DNA of 64,000 nucleotides from Paratrimastix pyriformis. Taxonomy: Eukaryota; Preaxostyla; Paratrimastigidae. The DNA lies in contig JAPMOS010000001.1 of NCBI GenBank assembly GCA_027972325.1, forward strand, positions 777,001-841,000, given 5' to 3'. Below, one piece after another: positions 48,342-57,484 of the stretch. Below the pieces are notes generated by a model. That model saw nothing but the letters and a program-made list of their open reading frames with translations, ran no database searches and had not been told where the DNA came from. The first letter of the stretch is position 1; the number at the start of each line of letters is the position of its first letter. The position numbers and the translations under genes were made by a program.

Positions 48342-48358
48342 CTGTTGCATCGTCATTT
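48342..48358 (-). promoter_or_regulatory. Conserved tRNA-Ala upstream box, copy 3
   Basis: AAATGACGATGCAACAG, starting 38 nt before the mature tRNA; matches the boxes of copies 1 and 2. Confidence 0.6.
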
Positions 48359-48363
48359 GATGA

Positions 48364-50339
48364 TCATCGTGCTGAACTGTAAGCCGGACGCTGGCGGTGC
48401 GGTTGCGTGCGCGCGGTGTGTGTGTACTGACAGCGGCGGGCGCGGGCCGAGAGGGATGGGTGGGTGGGCAGCCGAGAGGCGCTGGCGGCGGCGGGGTTTG
48501 TGCCCCGGTCCCGCCAGAGCCGGGCCGTCCGATCGGCCAGCAGCAACTCCAGCCGGGCGGCCAAGTCAGGGTCGGGGTCAGGGGTCGCGGGCGAAGGGGC
48601 TTCGGGGGCCGCTCCGGCAGTGACGGGAGAGACGGCAGGCGGCGACGGAGCCGAGTCAGCGGCAGCCTGGAGGCGCGAGGGACCACAGCGTCAAGTGAGC
48701 GGGGTCCACCGGGCCGCGCACCCCACCGCCATCCAACCGACGGACCGCTGGGACAACCGCCGGGTGGGCCCGGGCCCGGGTGGCGGTGGCGGCGGGGCCG
48801 AGGGTGGCCCGGACCCACTGGGCGACATGGTCGGTGATCTGGGGGGCGATGCATGCGTACACGTTGTACGGCTTGTCGGGCGCGAAGGGCCCGCAGTCGA
48901 GCCGCACCTGGAGGGCCCGAGACATGACCGGGTCAGGATCGGGCGGGCGGTCGAACCCCGTGGGGCGGAGGCAACGGCGGCAGACCAAGGTGCAGTTGGG
49001 CAGGGCCCGCGCCATCTTGCGGCCCACCAGGAAGCTGTGGTTCTGCTCCGCCGGGACCTGCGCCGTCGCCGATGGCACCCACCGCCCCATGCCACACGCA
49101 CAGATTTGCAGGCGCACGGGCGAAGGGATGTGATGGGCTGTCCTGTGGGCACTGGGCGGGATGGCAGACTGGCGGCGAGGGGTGCGGGGCGGCGGGAGCG
49201 GCGGGAGCGGCGGGGGCGGCGGGGCGGCGGGGCGGCGGGGCGGCGGGGGCGGCGGGGGCGGCGGGGGCGGCGGGGCGGCGGGGGCGGCGGGGCGCGGACC
49301 CAGAGCATGAGGACGGGCAGCCGCACCTTGGCCAGGGCTCCCAGAGGGGCCGTCCAGCTGGGGTGGATGACGCAGATGCCCCGGAGCCGCTGCTGGGCGG
49401 CCGGCTGCTGGGCGGCCAGCGAGAGGGCGATGCCCCCGCCCCAGTCGAACCTGCAGCCCCACGGCCCGAGGCATCCCCCAGGCCACAAAGAGACAAGGAG
49501 ACGCGTGGCAGGCGTCAGCGGGCCGGAATGGCTGATGCCAGCAGCAGCAGCAGCAGCAGCCCGACGAGGGAGCCACCCAAAATCCGCGGGGGCGGGCAGA
49601 CCCGAAGAGGATGCCCTTGCGCTTGGAGGTGACCCCCAGGGCGTCCAGCACGGCCGCCACGGTCTCGTTCGGGCCGCCCGGCTCCCCGAAGCGCTCCGTG
49701 CGGGAGGTCTGCCGCTGGCCGGTGGCCTGGCCGAAGCCGGGCATGTCCACCCCCACCACCCGCAGCCCCAGGGCCGCCAGGGGGGCGTACAGGTACTGCA
49801 GGGGATGGAGGGAGGGAGGGAGGGAGGGAGAGGGGAGATGGGGTGGTGAGCGCCGAGCAGAATTCACGGAGGCCCCGGAAAAAGAGAACGATGTGCCCAG
49901 CGGGCATGGGGCCAGGCGGCCGACCTCCCAGTCGTCCCAGCCGCCCGGATAGCCGGGCAGGAAGAGGGCCACCGGGCCGGCCTCGGGGCCGCAGCTGCGC
50001 GCGAAGACGGTCCCGGCCCCGGTGGGGATGCGGTCCTCGCGGTAGCTGAGAGTGGCCGTCTGGCGGGCCACCGCCTGCAGCTGACTCCCGAGAGCCCGCG
50101 ACCGGACCTGGCTGTCGGCCGAGAGCCGCACCTGCGCCCCGGCAACAGTGGGCGCACAGGGGCAGGCGGGGGGTCAGCCGAGCCGATGCATGGCTGCGCC
50201 CAATGGGACCTGGAGGGGTGGCAGCAGCGACCTTCGTGACGAGCATCTCGCTCTCGTCCACCGGCCGCCAGAGGGCCCCGCTGCACATTATGGGGCAGAC
50301 CCACAACCCGTCATCTGGGTGTGGATTCCAATCCGCCAT
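48364..50339 (-). CDS. Alpha/beta-hydrolase-fold protein
   Basis: ATG 50339 starts MADWNPHPDDGLW. The hydrolase core follows: REDRIPTGAGTVFARSCG, PVALFLPGYPGGWDDWE (oxyanion-hole loop), LYAPLAALGLRVVGVDMPGF, ETVAAVLDALGVTSKRKGIL, FDWGGGIALSLAAQQP (nucleophile elbow region, here D-W-G-G), LRGICVIHPSW, LPVLMLWVRAP, NHSFLVGRKMARALP and ITDHVAQWVRATLG. The exons are separated by GC-rich introns, one with a GGCGGGGGC array (49195-49295). A last exon AADSAPSPPAV...LLADRTARLWRDRG follows and could either end at 48364 or splice across tRNA-Ala copy 3 to the transglutaminase-like exons. The usual G-x-S-x-G serine elbow is not clear: the GGG following DW is split by an intron, so the nucleophile is uncertain. 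Confidence 0.6.
49195..49295. repeat. GGCGGGGGC nonamer array
   Basis: About 11 imperfect copies in an intron of the hydrolase gene. Confidence 0.85.
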
Positions 50340-50437
50340 CCCGGGCCCGAACACATCTCGCGATCCCGGGCCAGCCCTCTCACCACCATTCTAGTGCCCG
50401 GTTGTCCCCCCCCCCCCCCCCCCCCCCTGTCGCCGTC

Positions 50438-52120
50438 TCAGCTCGGCCGCCAAGGGGGCGGGGCGGACCAGCTATTGGCGGCTTGGCCCGAGGCGCCCGG
50501 CCGGATGGCGAGGAAGCAGTTCTTGCGGGGCCGGTTCTTGACCCGCTTGGCCACGGGGGCGTCCCCCCGACCCCCAAGCGTGGGTGGAGTGAGCCAAGCG
50601 GGAAGCAGGACAGGGAGCAGCCCGCTCCGTCCAGGGGGTCGGCCAACGGCCGGGGCCCGACCTGGCCGAAGAGAACGGTGCGCTTGGACATGGGCGCGTG
50701 CTGGGCGGCCGGGTTGATGCAGCAACAGAGGGTGGTGATGCTGTTCCGGCCGAGGGCGTTCTGGAGGAGCTTGGTCAGGGCCGACTGACGGTACCCGATG
50801 TACGGGGCCTCCTGGGCGCAGGCCTCGATGACCGCCTTCAGCGCGCTGAGGCTCAGGTTGACGGCCTACAGACGGTCACCACAAGCCGAGAGCCCAACAG
50901 GAAGAAAAAGCGAGGGGATGGGCCACAGGGGCCGGGAGAGCCCTGGGCGGACCTTGGTCTCGCGCTGCTGCTGGGCCCCGAACTGGTCCGAGAGCAGCTC
51001 GGCCCCGGCCAGGTCGACGAAGCTCAGCTCCGAGACGGTGGCCGTCCCGTCGGCCCGGCACACCTGCCCGAGGGCCAGCCGGAAGACCGCATGGCCCCGG
51101 GTCGAGCGGTCGTGCAGGTAGCTGCGCCGCGCCGCCAGGGGCATGGGGGAGGCACGGAAAAAAAGCGGTGTGCGCGTGCAGGCTGGCGGGCGGGGATGTG
51201 CGGTCCGATCGAAGCGAACCTCGAGCCGATGGTGCGGTTGCTCCAGCCGACATGCAGCAGCTCGAAGGCCTCCGCGGGGCTGCCGATGAGGCGCTCGGTG
51301 AGCCCATCCACGAAGAAGTTGCAGTCCTTCTCACGGATGGGCAGTGGCTCATCTGCGACGTCGGTGGGGGGCGGGGGGAGGGGGCGGGGGGAGGGGTAGT
51401 GGAGATGGACAGTCCGATCTGAGGAGAGGACCGCGAGGCAGGGAGGCGGACCCTGCGAGCCCTCCGGACGCAGAAGGTCAAAGCACTGCTCGTTGTACAC
51501 CTCGCTGTGTCCGGAATGTCGAGGAGATCAGCGAGGTATATGAATCACTCCGAGGCAGACATATACGAGGCACAGAGCATAAACTGATTCTCAGGGTGGG
51601 CAGCAACATGCGCGAAGGCGTCACTGAGGGCCGAGTACACGACACCCTCAGTGGACTGGGAGACCCGGGCAGGGAGGAAAAAACAAAACACGTTGAGAGT
51701 GCGGAGGCGGGCAGCCAAACCTCATCTCCGAATTGAGTAAACGTCTACGACGACGCACCGCAGGCTGAGGACCAGAGGAGAAGAAAGAAAATACCAGACC
51801 TTCCCGGAGGCGGTTTGTCCAAAAACGATAAAAGCAGCGTTCACACCACCCACCCAGCGGTCAATAACGGGCTTGACAGATTTCTCATAGACATCCTCAT
51901 TGTCGTCCTCGGGGCCCAGAACCAGCGAAAATCCGTAAACAGCTCCGTCACGGATGACCGATTTTTCATCTCCGGATATCATCCATGGAGACGGCGAAGT
52001 TCCTTCTGGGTCCGGCCTGATTCTGAGAATGACATTGACTCTCTCAAAGCTGTCTCCCAATTTTTCGTTTTCCGTCATCACAGACCGAACCCTCCGGTTA
52101 TTTTTACTCAGTTCAAACAT
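50438..52120 (-). CDS. Kinesin motor-domain protein with minimal tail
   Basis: Motor elements in order: RVNVILRIRPD, the P-loop GQTASGKT (completed by a 24-nt microexon, 51744-51721, encoding TFTQFGDE), STEGVVYSALSDAF, SYIEVYNEQCFDLL, DRSTRGHAVFRL (switch I, normally SSRSH), ELSFVDLAGAELL (switch II, normally DLAGSE), VNLSLSALKAVIEAC and YIGYRQSALTKLLQNALGRN. The neck FGQRVKNRPRKN is followed by only about 28 residues to TGA 50438, so there is no stalk. Kinesins are microtubule ATPases; the P-loop is intact but both switches deviate. Start ATG 52120 lies 18 bp from the start of the divergent coiled-coil gene. A second Met (MTENEKL) is an alternative start. Confidence 0.88.
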
Positions 52121-52138
52121 ATCAACTTATTCCTGTTC

Positions 52139-52860
52139 ATGGCTGATTCCCCTGCGCAGCAGCGTTTGGCCCGTCTGCAAACAATTGTGACGGCAGCTCG
52201 GAGTAATCCGACGCCACCACCCGCTCCTCCCGCCACTCCACACCCCGAATCATCACCTGCTTCAACTCCAAAGCCAACCCCCACTCCAATTGCCAGTTCG
52301 ACTGCCGGAAGCAGTTTGTACCATTTACAGCAGCAAATTCAGGGCCAAAATCAGACCATTCAAACGCTCGAGGGCGCACTGGCCCAGCTTCGTGATCATC
52401 TTGTCTCACTCCAGTCTGTTGGTTCTTTTTTTTGTTTGTCAGCGCATCATCGCACCTTTTCTAGGGCTGACTTCGAAAGCGAGGAAAAGACGACCCAGGC
52501 ACTCAATTCGTCGTTCGCCAAGTCTTTTGCCCAGAAAGTCGAGGAGAGGTCCGCCCCCCCTCCATCCGCCACCCACCGACCGCTCTTGTCGGGTAGATTT
52601 GGGAAGGTGGAGGTCCTGCTGTCCAGTCACAAGGATCAACTCGCGCTCTTCCAATCTGTCTGCGCTCGCAATAATTTCCTGTCTTCACACCCCTTCGCCT
52701 CGCCCCCACAGACGGCCACACAGCAGCTGAAAGCTCTTGAGGGGCGCCTGAACACCGCCACCACTCGGCTGGAGCAGGAACAGGCCGAAAGGAGGCAACG
52801 TCTGGGTGGCCCTTGCCTGCCGTCTGACCCGCCCTCCACGCACCGGCCATCATCCCCCCC

Positions 52861-52891
<31 letters not shown>

Positions 52892-54191
52892 ACCCTGACG
52901 AACAGAGGCCGCAGAGCACCAGAAACGGCTCGACGCTCTGACGGCCATCGTGGAGACGCTGCGCCTGCAGATCCCAGACGTCAAGGCCGCCACCGAGCGG
53001 CAGCAGACCCTCGTCCGCGGTCCGTCTGGCTCCTCCGTGGGCCCGCCGCCCGCCTCTTGTTGAACGGCTCCACCAACGCCCTCCATCTGCACCGTGTGAC
53101 GTGCAGAGATCGCCACCAAGGAACTGACTGCTGTCCACGACCAGATCGACGTCTGTTGCGCCCTCCTTGGCAATGAGAATTATCGCACATTCTCGCCACC
53201 CGCCAGCAAGAGATCGCCACCACCCGGGCGCGCACCGCCGAGTATGTCCACCAGATGGAGGAGGGCATCGCGTTCATCCGCGACGGAAAGGTCTGCCCAT
53301 TCACCCGCCCTGCCACTTTCCCACTTCGCCGCTGCCCCCGCCGCCCACCCCACTGTGTGCTCCGCAAATCGTGCTGCTCATCGTGAATCCATCCCTCGAC
53401 GGTTCGCCTTCGACGGCTGGGCACGGGGCCACAGTCGGAGTGGCTGCGGATGTTCGAGTACAAGCTGGCCCCCTTCAAACTCCGCCATGAGGAGCAGGTC
53501 CCTCCCTCCCCCCCTCCCCCTCCCCCTCCCCCCCCCCCCCCACACACACACACACACATACACCTGATTGTGCAATCCCGCCCTGGCGCTCCGTCCAGGC
53601 GAAGGCCATCGAGGACCTGGGTGCCCAGATCGCAGACCTCGGCGGGCGGCTCGACCAATTCAACACCGGGTCTGCAACCCTGGGCTGCTCTCTTTCTTCT
53701 TCACCACCGCGCATGCGCTGCTGCTGCTCGCAGGCTGACTGCGGCGATCAGCCAGCGAGAAGAGGACCAGAAGCAGGTTATGGTCTGCGTGGGACATCCC
53801 CCGATTGCGGGTCGCTCAAGGGTCGCTCATGGCGGATGGTTCTTCTTGGCAGCACATCATGCAACAAGAACGGAAGATCCGCGAGCACACCGAGGACCAG
53901 ATCACCATCTTGCTGGAGAAGATGGTGGTCCCGCCGGGAGAGGCCGTCGGAGGAGCCCAGGCGACGCCGGCCGTGGCCGTGAGTCCGGCGGTCCCCAAAA
54001 GCGCCAACTCCCCCACCCTGGCGGCTCTCCGGCCGCCCTCCCGGCCCACCTCGGCCCGGACACCCATGCGAAGAGGGGCCGAGGGGGTCGTCATCCCCAA
54101 ACTCCCAACTTCTGGGGCTCTTGCCCCTCCGGCGCCGCCAGCAGCCTCGGCTCGGACCGAGGAATCGGGCGAGCCATTCGCCACGTCGTAA
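52139..54191 (+). CDS. SF-assemblin-like coiled-coil protein
   Basis: Multi-exon gene. After a Pro/Thr-rich head comes discontinuous coiled coil: LYHLQQQIQGQNQTIQTLEG, EKTTQALNSSFAKSFAQKVE, TQQLKALEGRLNTATTRLEQ, QKRLDALTAIVETLRLQI, EYVHQMEEGIAFIRDG, EDLGAQIADLGGRLDQF and IMQQERKIREHTEDQITILL plus EKM. The last motif resembles the RE-TEE-LL-LLE ending of SF-assemblin/beta-giardin, which forms striated fibres at flagellar bases. A Pro/Ser/Ala tail ends EPFATS at TAA 54191. Two introns carry C-runs followed by CA repeats (52854-52895, 53505-53560). The coiled coil is certain; SF-assemblin membership is moderate. The ATG at 52139 is 18 bp from the kinesin ATG, and the stop is 20 bp from that of the next gene. 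Confidence 0.6.
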
Positions 54192-54211
54192 TGCACGTGA
54201 GAGCGGAAAGA

Positions 54212-54585
54212 TCAGGATTTGGCCTCCGCTGTGCGAGAAAATCCTCTTGGCGTCGTCAAAAACGAGAAGCTCCCGCGGCGATTGAGGTTCGCCCTGGCAG
54301 CACCAGGTTCGCGACTGGGCATCCGTGATGCGGAAAGTTCCGCCTTGACCAGTTCAGCAACAGGGAAATAAATGAACAAGAAGTAGAGCAAAGCGATCAG
54401 AAGGATCGGAAGAAGCACGATTTTCTGGTGAGAAGAAGTTGTTCAAGCAAGAGAGTGTGATACTGGGCGCGGACATTTTCAAACGAGAAGAAGAAGAAGA
54501 ATATCTTGAGGAGTATTTCAAATAAATGAATACGAGCTGCGAGGTACCCAGCGAAAAACATTCCACAGAGGAGGAGAGCACCCAT
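54212..54585 (-). CDS. Small two-TM membrane protein (107 aa)
   Basis: Exons 54585-54475 and 54424-54212 join in phase 0 across a 50-bp intron (GTCCGC...ACCAG). TM1 is ALLLCGMFFAGYLAARI and TM2 is IVLLPILLIALLYFLFIYF; an arginine/serine-rich tail ends AEAKS. I do not recognise it. It lies between the convergent coiled-coil gene (20 bp) and TMX2 (200 bp upstream on the same strand). An upstream in-frame exon is possible because the frame stays open beyond ATG 54585. Confidence 0.5.
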
Positions 54586-54785
54586 GACGATGCCGGATGG
54601 ACGAAGAAGCACCGTACAGTGCGTATCCCCAGGGTCGGATCAGATAGATCTGCCGGCATCGGGCATGAACGCCAACTCCCGGGGGGTGCCCTCGGACGAG
54701 CCGGCTGCACAACGGCGACCGCGGCGGTCACCAACTCGCGACTACCAAACATCGCCTATTGCCAGGAGACCAGACAATTTTATGG

Positions 54786-55799
54786 TCACCAATCGGTTCC
54801 GATGATGCGATCGAGCATACGCTCAAAAAAGCCGGGTTTCTGGCCACCCAGAGGAGGGCCGACGAGAGGCTGCGCGGTCGAAGTGGGATACATGACAGCC
54901 CGCGAATAACCATGCCTGGATGCCTCCTGCAACTTGAAGGCTTCGGTGAGACCATCCTAGTTACATTGACGGCACCGTAGTATCCGAGAAGACCTCCATC
55001 ACAGACCAGAGTCCACGGGATGGGGGCAGTGCCATCATACGTGGATCTGGGAAGACGACACAGTTCATTTCCGTTGTGATAGAGCACAACGCATGGCAAC
55101 TCTCCTCTGAGCATCAGAGAAGCTCAGAAAACGGAAAGAAGAAAAAAGGTAGACCCACAAGAATCGAGAGTTGAATCCAATTCGGGGTAGTTCGAGAGGT
55201 TCAACAGCCCAAAGCGGAGGACAGGAGACGCGTGCCTACGAAAAAAACGAATGAAGTCGAGGGCGAGGAATTCTGCCGCCATGCAGACAGCAATGACAGC
55301 TTGGCGAAAATCGATTCGAAGATTTGACATTTCGTGCTATGGGTCTGGGTGAAGAACACAAGCCAGAGGCCGTTGGGGGTGAGGTCCTCCCGGACGTGCG
55401 ACCGGAAGGAGTCCGCGGAGAGCCGGAAGATCCGCGACTCTCCAGTGAAAGGCAATGCAGCAGGAATCATCCACGCTAGAACTGGAATCCCCGGACGAAC
55501 TCGAATCAGTCAGACGAGCGGAGCAGACGGAGAAAGAGCGCGACCGGAGCCAAAGCCAGACGCCAATTTGAAAGAAGTGTAATTGTCATGACAAAAAGTT
55601 TGTAATGGAAATATAAAGAGATTGTGAAAAATTCCCAGGAAGTTACCTGAAAAACTCTGTACAAGAGGCTAATGGCGATCAAGATGAGCGTAACCCATTC
55701 CCCGCGCAGGATTGCTGTTGTACTGAGGAACTGCCGATAAAATGGGTAAGCTATTAGCAAGCTTACGTTGTACAAGTGGTAAATCAGCCGCAAACGCAT
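54786..55799 (-). CDS. TMX2: TMX2-like ER thioredoxin-related membrane protein
   Basis: Start ATG 55799 (MRLRLIYHLYN), exon 55799-55767, a 36-bp intron, then TM segments (WVTLILIAISLLYR, LYFHYKLFVMTITLL, AWMIPAALPF). The thioredoxin-like part reads GLWLVFFTQTHSTKCQIFES, ASPVLRFGLLNLSNYPELDS, LPCVVLYHNGNELCRLPRS and a C-terminus EAFKLQEASRHG...FERMLDRIIGTDW at TGA 54786. This parallels human TMX2 (WIVEFFANWSNDC..., KQLPTLILFQGG). As in TMX2, the active site keeps only one cysteine (STKC), so classical dithiol exchange is unlikely. TMX2 resides in the ER and mitochondria-associated membrane. Exon limits around the third TM are inferred. Confidence 0.78.
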
Positions 55800-56106
55800 C
55801 GATCCAAGCCGGCGGCGTCTCGCGAGCCCTTCACCCCGCGGGAGACTGTTTCCCGACGGCAGCGGCGTGGTCTTGGACGCAATGGAACAACACGGCTCAC
55901 TTTCGGCGCCCCATTCTTGCCACCACACAGATCACCTGTTTACGAGGCGGCTCAAAACAAGAAACCGCAAAATAGAATGATAGTGTCGGGAAGGGGGAAA
56001 AAGAGCCCCTTCGCCAACGTCAAAAAAAAAGGCGAGGAAATTGGAGGTTACAGAAGAAGAAGAAGAAATGAAGGGATGCGGAATGTAGATGTGGAAGTGT
56101 GGGAGT

Positions 56107-57442
56107 TCAAGCAGTCGAAGGCAGCGCCTCGTAGGTTTCATGGGACCTGGCGCGCCGCTGTCGGTACCAGCAATAGGCGATGGCGGCTGGGAAGAACCCG
56201 AGCGAAACGACGGCCAGAATGACCGCGTAGATGACCGTGCCGGGCAGAGCTAGTCGGCGAGCGTCGGGCGCACAGTCTTTTCGGAAAGCGAGGCAGACCG
56301 GGAGGAATAGGGGTCGGAGTGGACGTGGGCACCAGGCTGGCCACCTCGACGGGGGCCCAATCGAAGATGGTGGGATCCTCGTCGAGGACCACCGTGAGGT
56401 TGAACCGGCCCGAGATGCCCGGCATGACATCCATCGGGCGGAAGAGCACGACGCTGATCCCCTCGGTGGCGTTAGTCCGGGCAATGAGGTAGAGCGCCTT
56501 GGCCGAGTCGAGGAAGAGCGTGACGGGGCGGCCCGTCAGCTGGTACGAACTGACCCCGGCAGTCGTCACCACATCGGGCATCAGCTTCGTGGGGCTGGTC
56601 GGTTGGAAGATGTGCGACGGAGGACTCCGCAAGATCAGGTAGTCTAAGGTCGGCCGCCCATCGGGAAGGCGATCACAACAAGAGGGGAGAGGGGGGCGAA
56701 CGCAGACGAGAATTGGGGTTCTCAAATTCGAAGTACGGGGTCGTCTCTTTCACCAGGGGATTGTCCGTGCTCTCGATGACAAGCCAATAAGCGCAGCCAC
56801 CCGCCACACTGAGCGGAACGGTCCAATTGTAGGAGCCTGTATTATTGAGCCCCTCCGCGATGGGAACCTTCACGGCCGGAGCACCAGAACCCGTTGCGAA
56901 AAGGGTGACAGTGTCAAGGGGGCCCTGACTACTCCATTCCAAGAGGTACCATTGTCCTGCTTTCGCGGTTTGGTGCGGATAAGATTCCCAAACAATATCG
57001 GCTACCGAGAGGCGGCGTGGAGCAGAATGACGCAATTTCGGCACAGACTGGATGCCATCTTGTGAATTCTGAAGCGGGACGAGGACGAAAAAATAATTGG
57101 AGTGCCCTCCGAAACAACAACTAGGGAATAGTCATAGCCATCAGATGGAATCAGGTTGGACGTCAAGAACCAATCAAATGAAAAATCATGCGCGGGGACG
57201 TGACGACTCAGCACAAGGGATTGCTGACGAGCGTGCGAAAACAACGAAATTGAAATCTCTTCGAGTTCAGTACAATTCCAGTAAATCCGATATCGAGAAC
57301 CAATTTCCAAGGTAGAATTTTCGGGGGGGAAAGAGGTATCAAATTCTAGGGTGCGATTACCCAGAACACCCGTGAGACCCAACAAAATCACACCGCACAA
57401 AAGAGCCACACTCCGCATAGCCGGCCGATCCTCGGGGTTCAT
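56107..57442 (-). CDS. Type I membrane protein with Kre9/KNH-like domains
   Basis: A signal peptide (VALLCGVILLGLTGVLG) is followed by two beta-sandwich repeats of Ser-Thr-rich Kre9/KNH type: LEIGSRYRIYWNCTELEEIS...FDWFLTSNLIPSDGYDYSLV and AGQWYLLEWSSQGPLDTVTL...GSYNWTVPLSVAGGCAYWLV. A third region (LDYLILRSPPSH...RFNLTVVLDEDPTIFDW) precedes a TM helix (VIYAVILAVVSLGFFPAAIA) and a short tail YRQRRARSHETYEALPSTA. Several N-x-S/T sites fit a glycosylated cell-surface protein. Introns are short (near 57000-57060 and 56650-56710, plus one before the TM). The start may be 57442 or 57418; both keep the signal peptide. It is 42 bp from the start of divergent DCAF13. Confidence 0.68.
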
Positions 57443-57484
57443 CACACATCAGGAGGAATTGCCCGAAGCAGGCGCTCCTGACGA

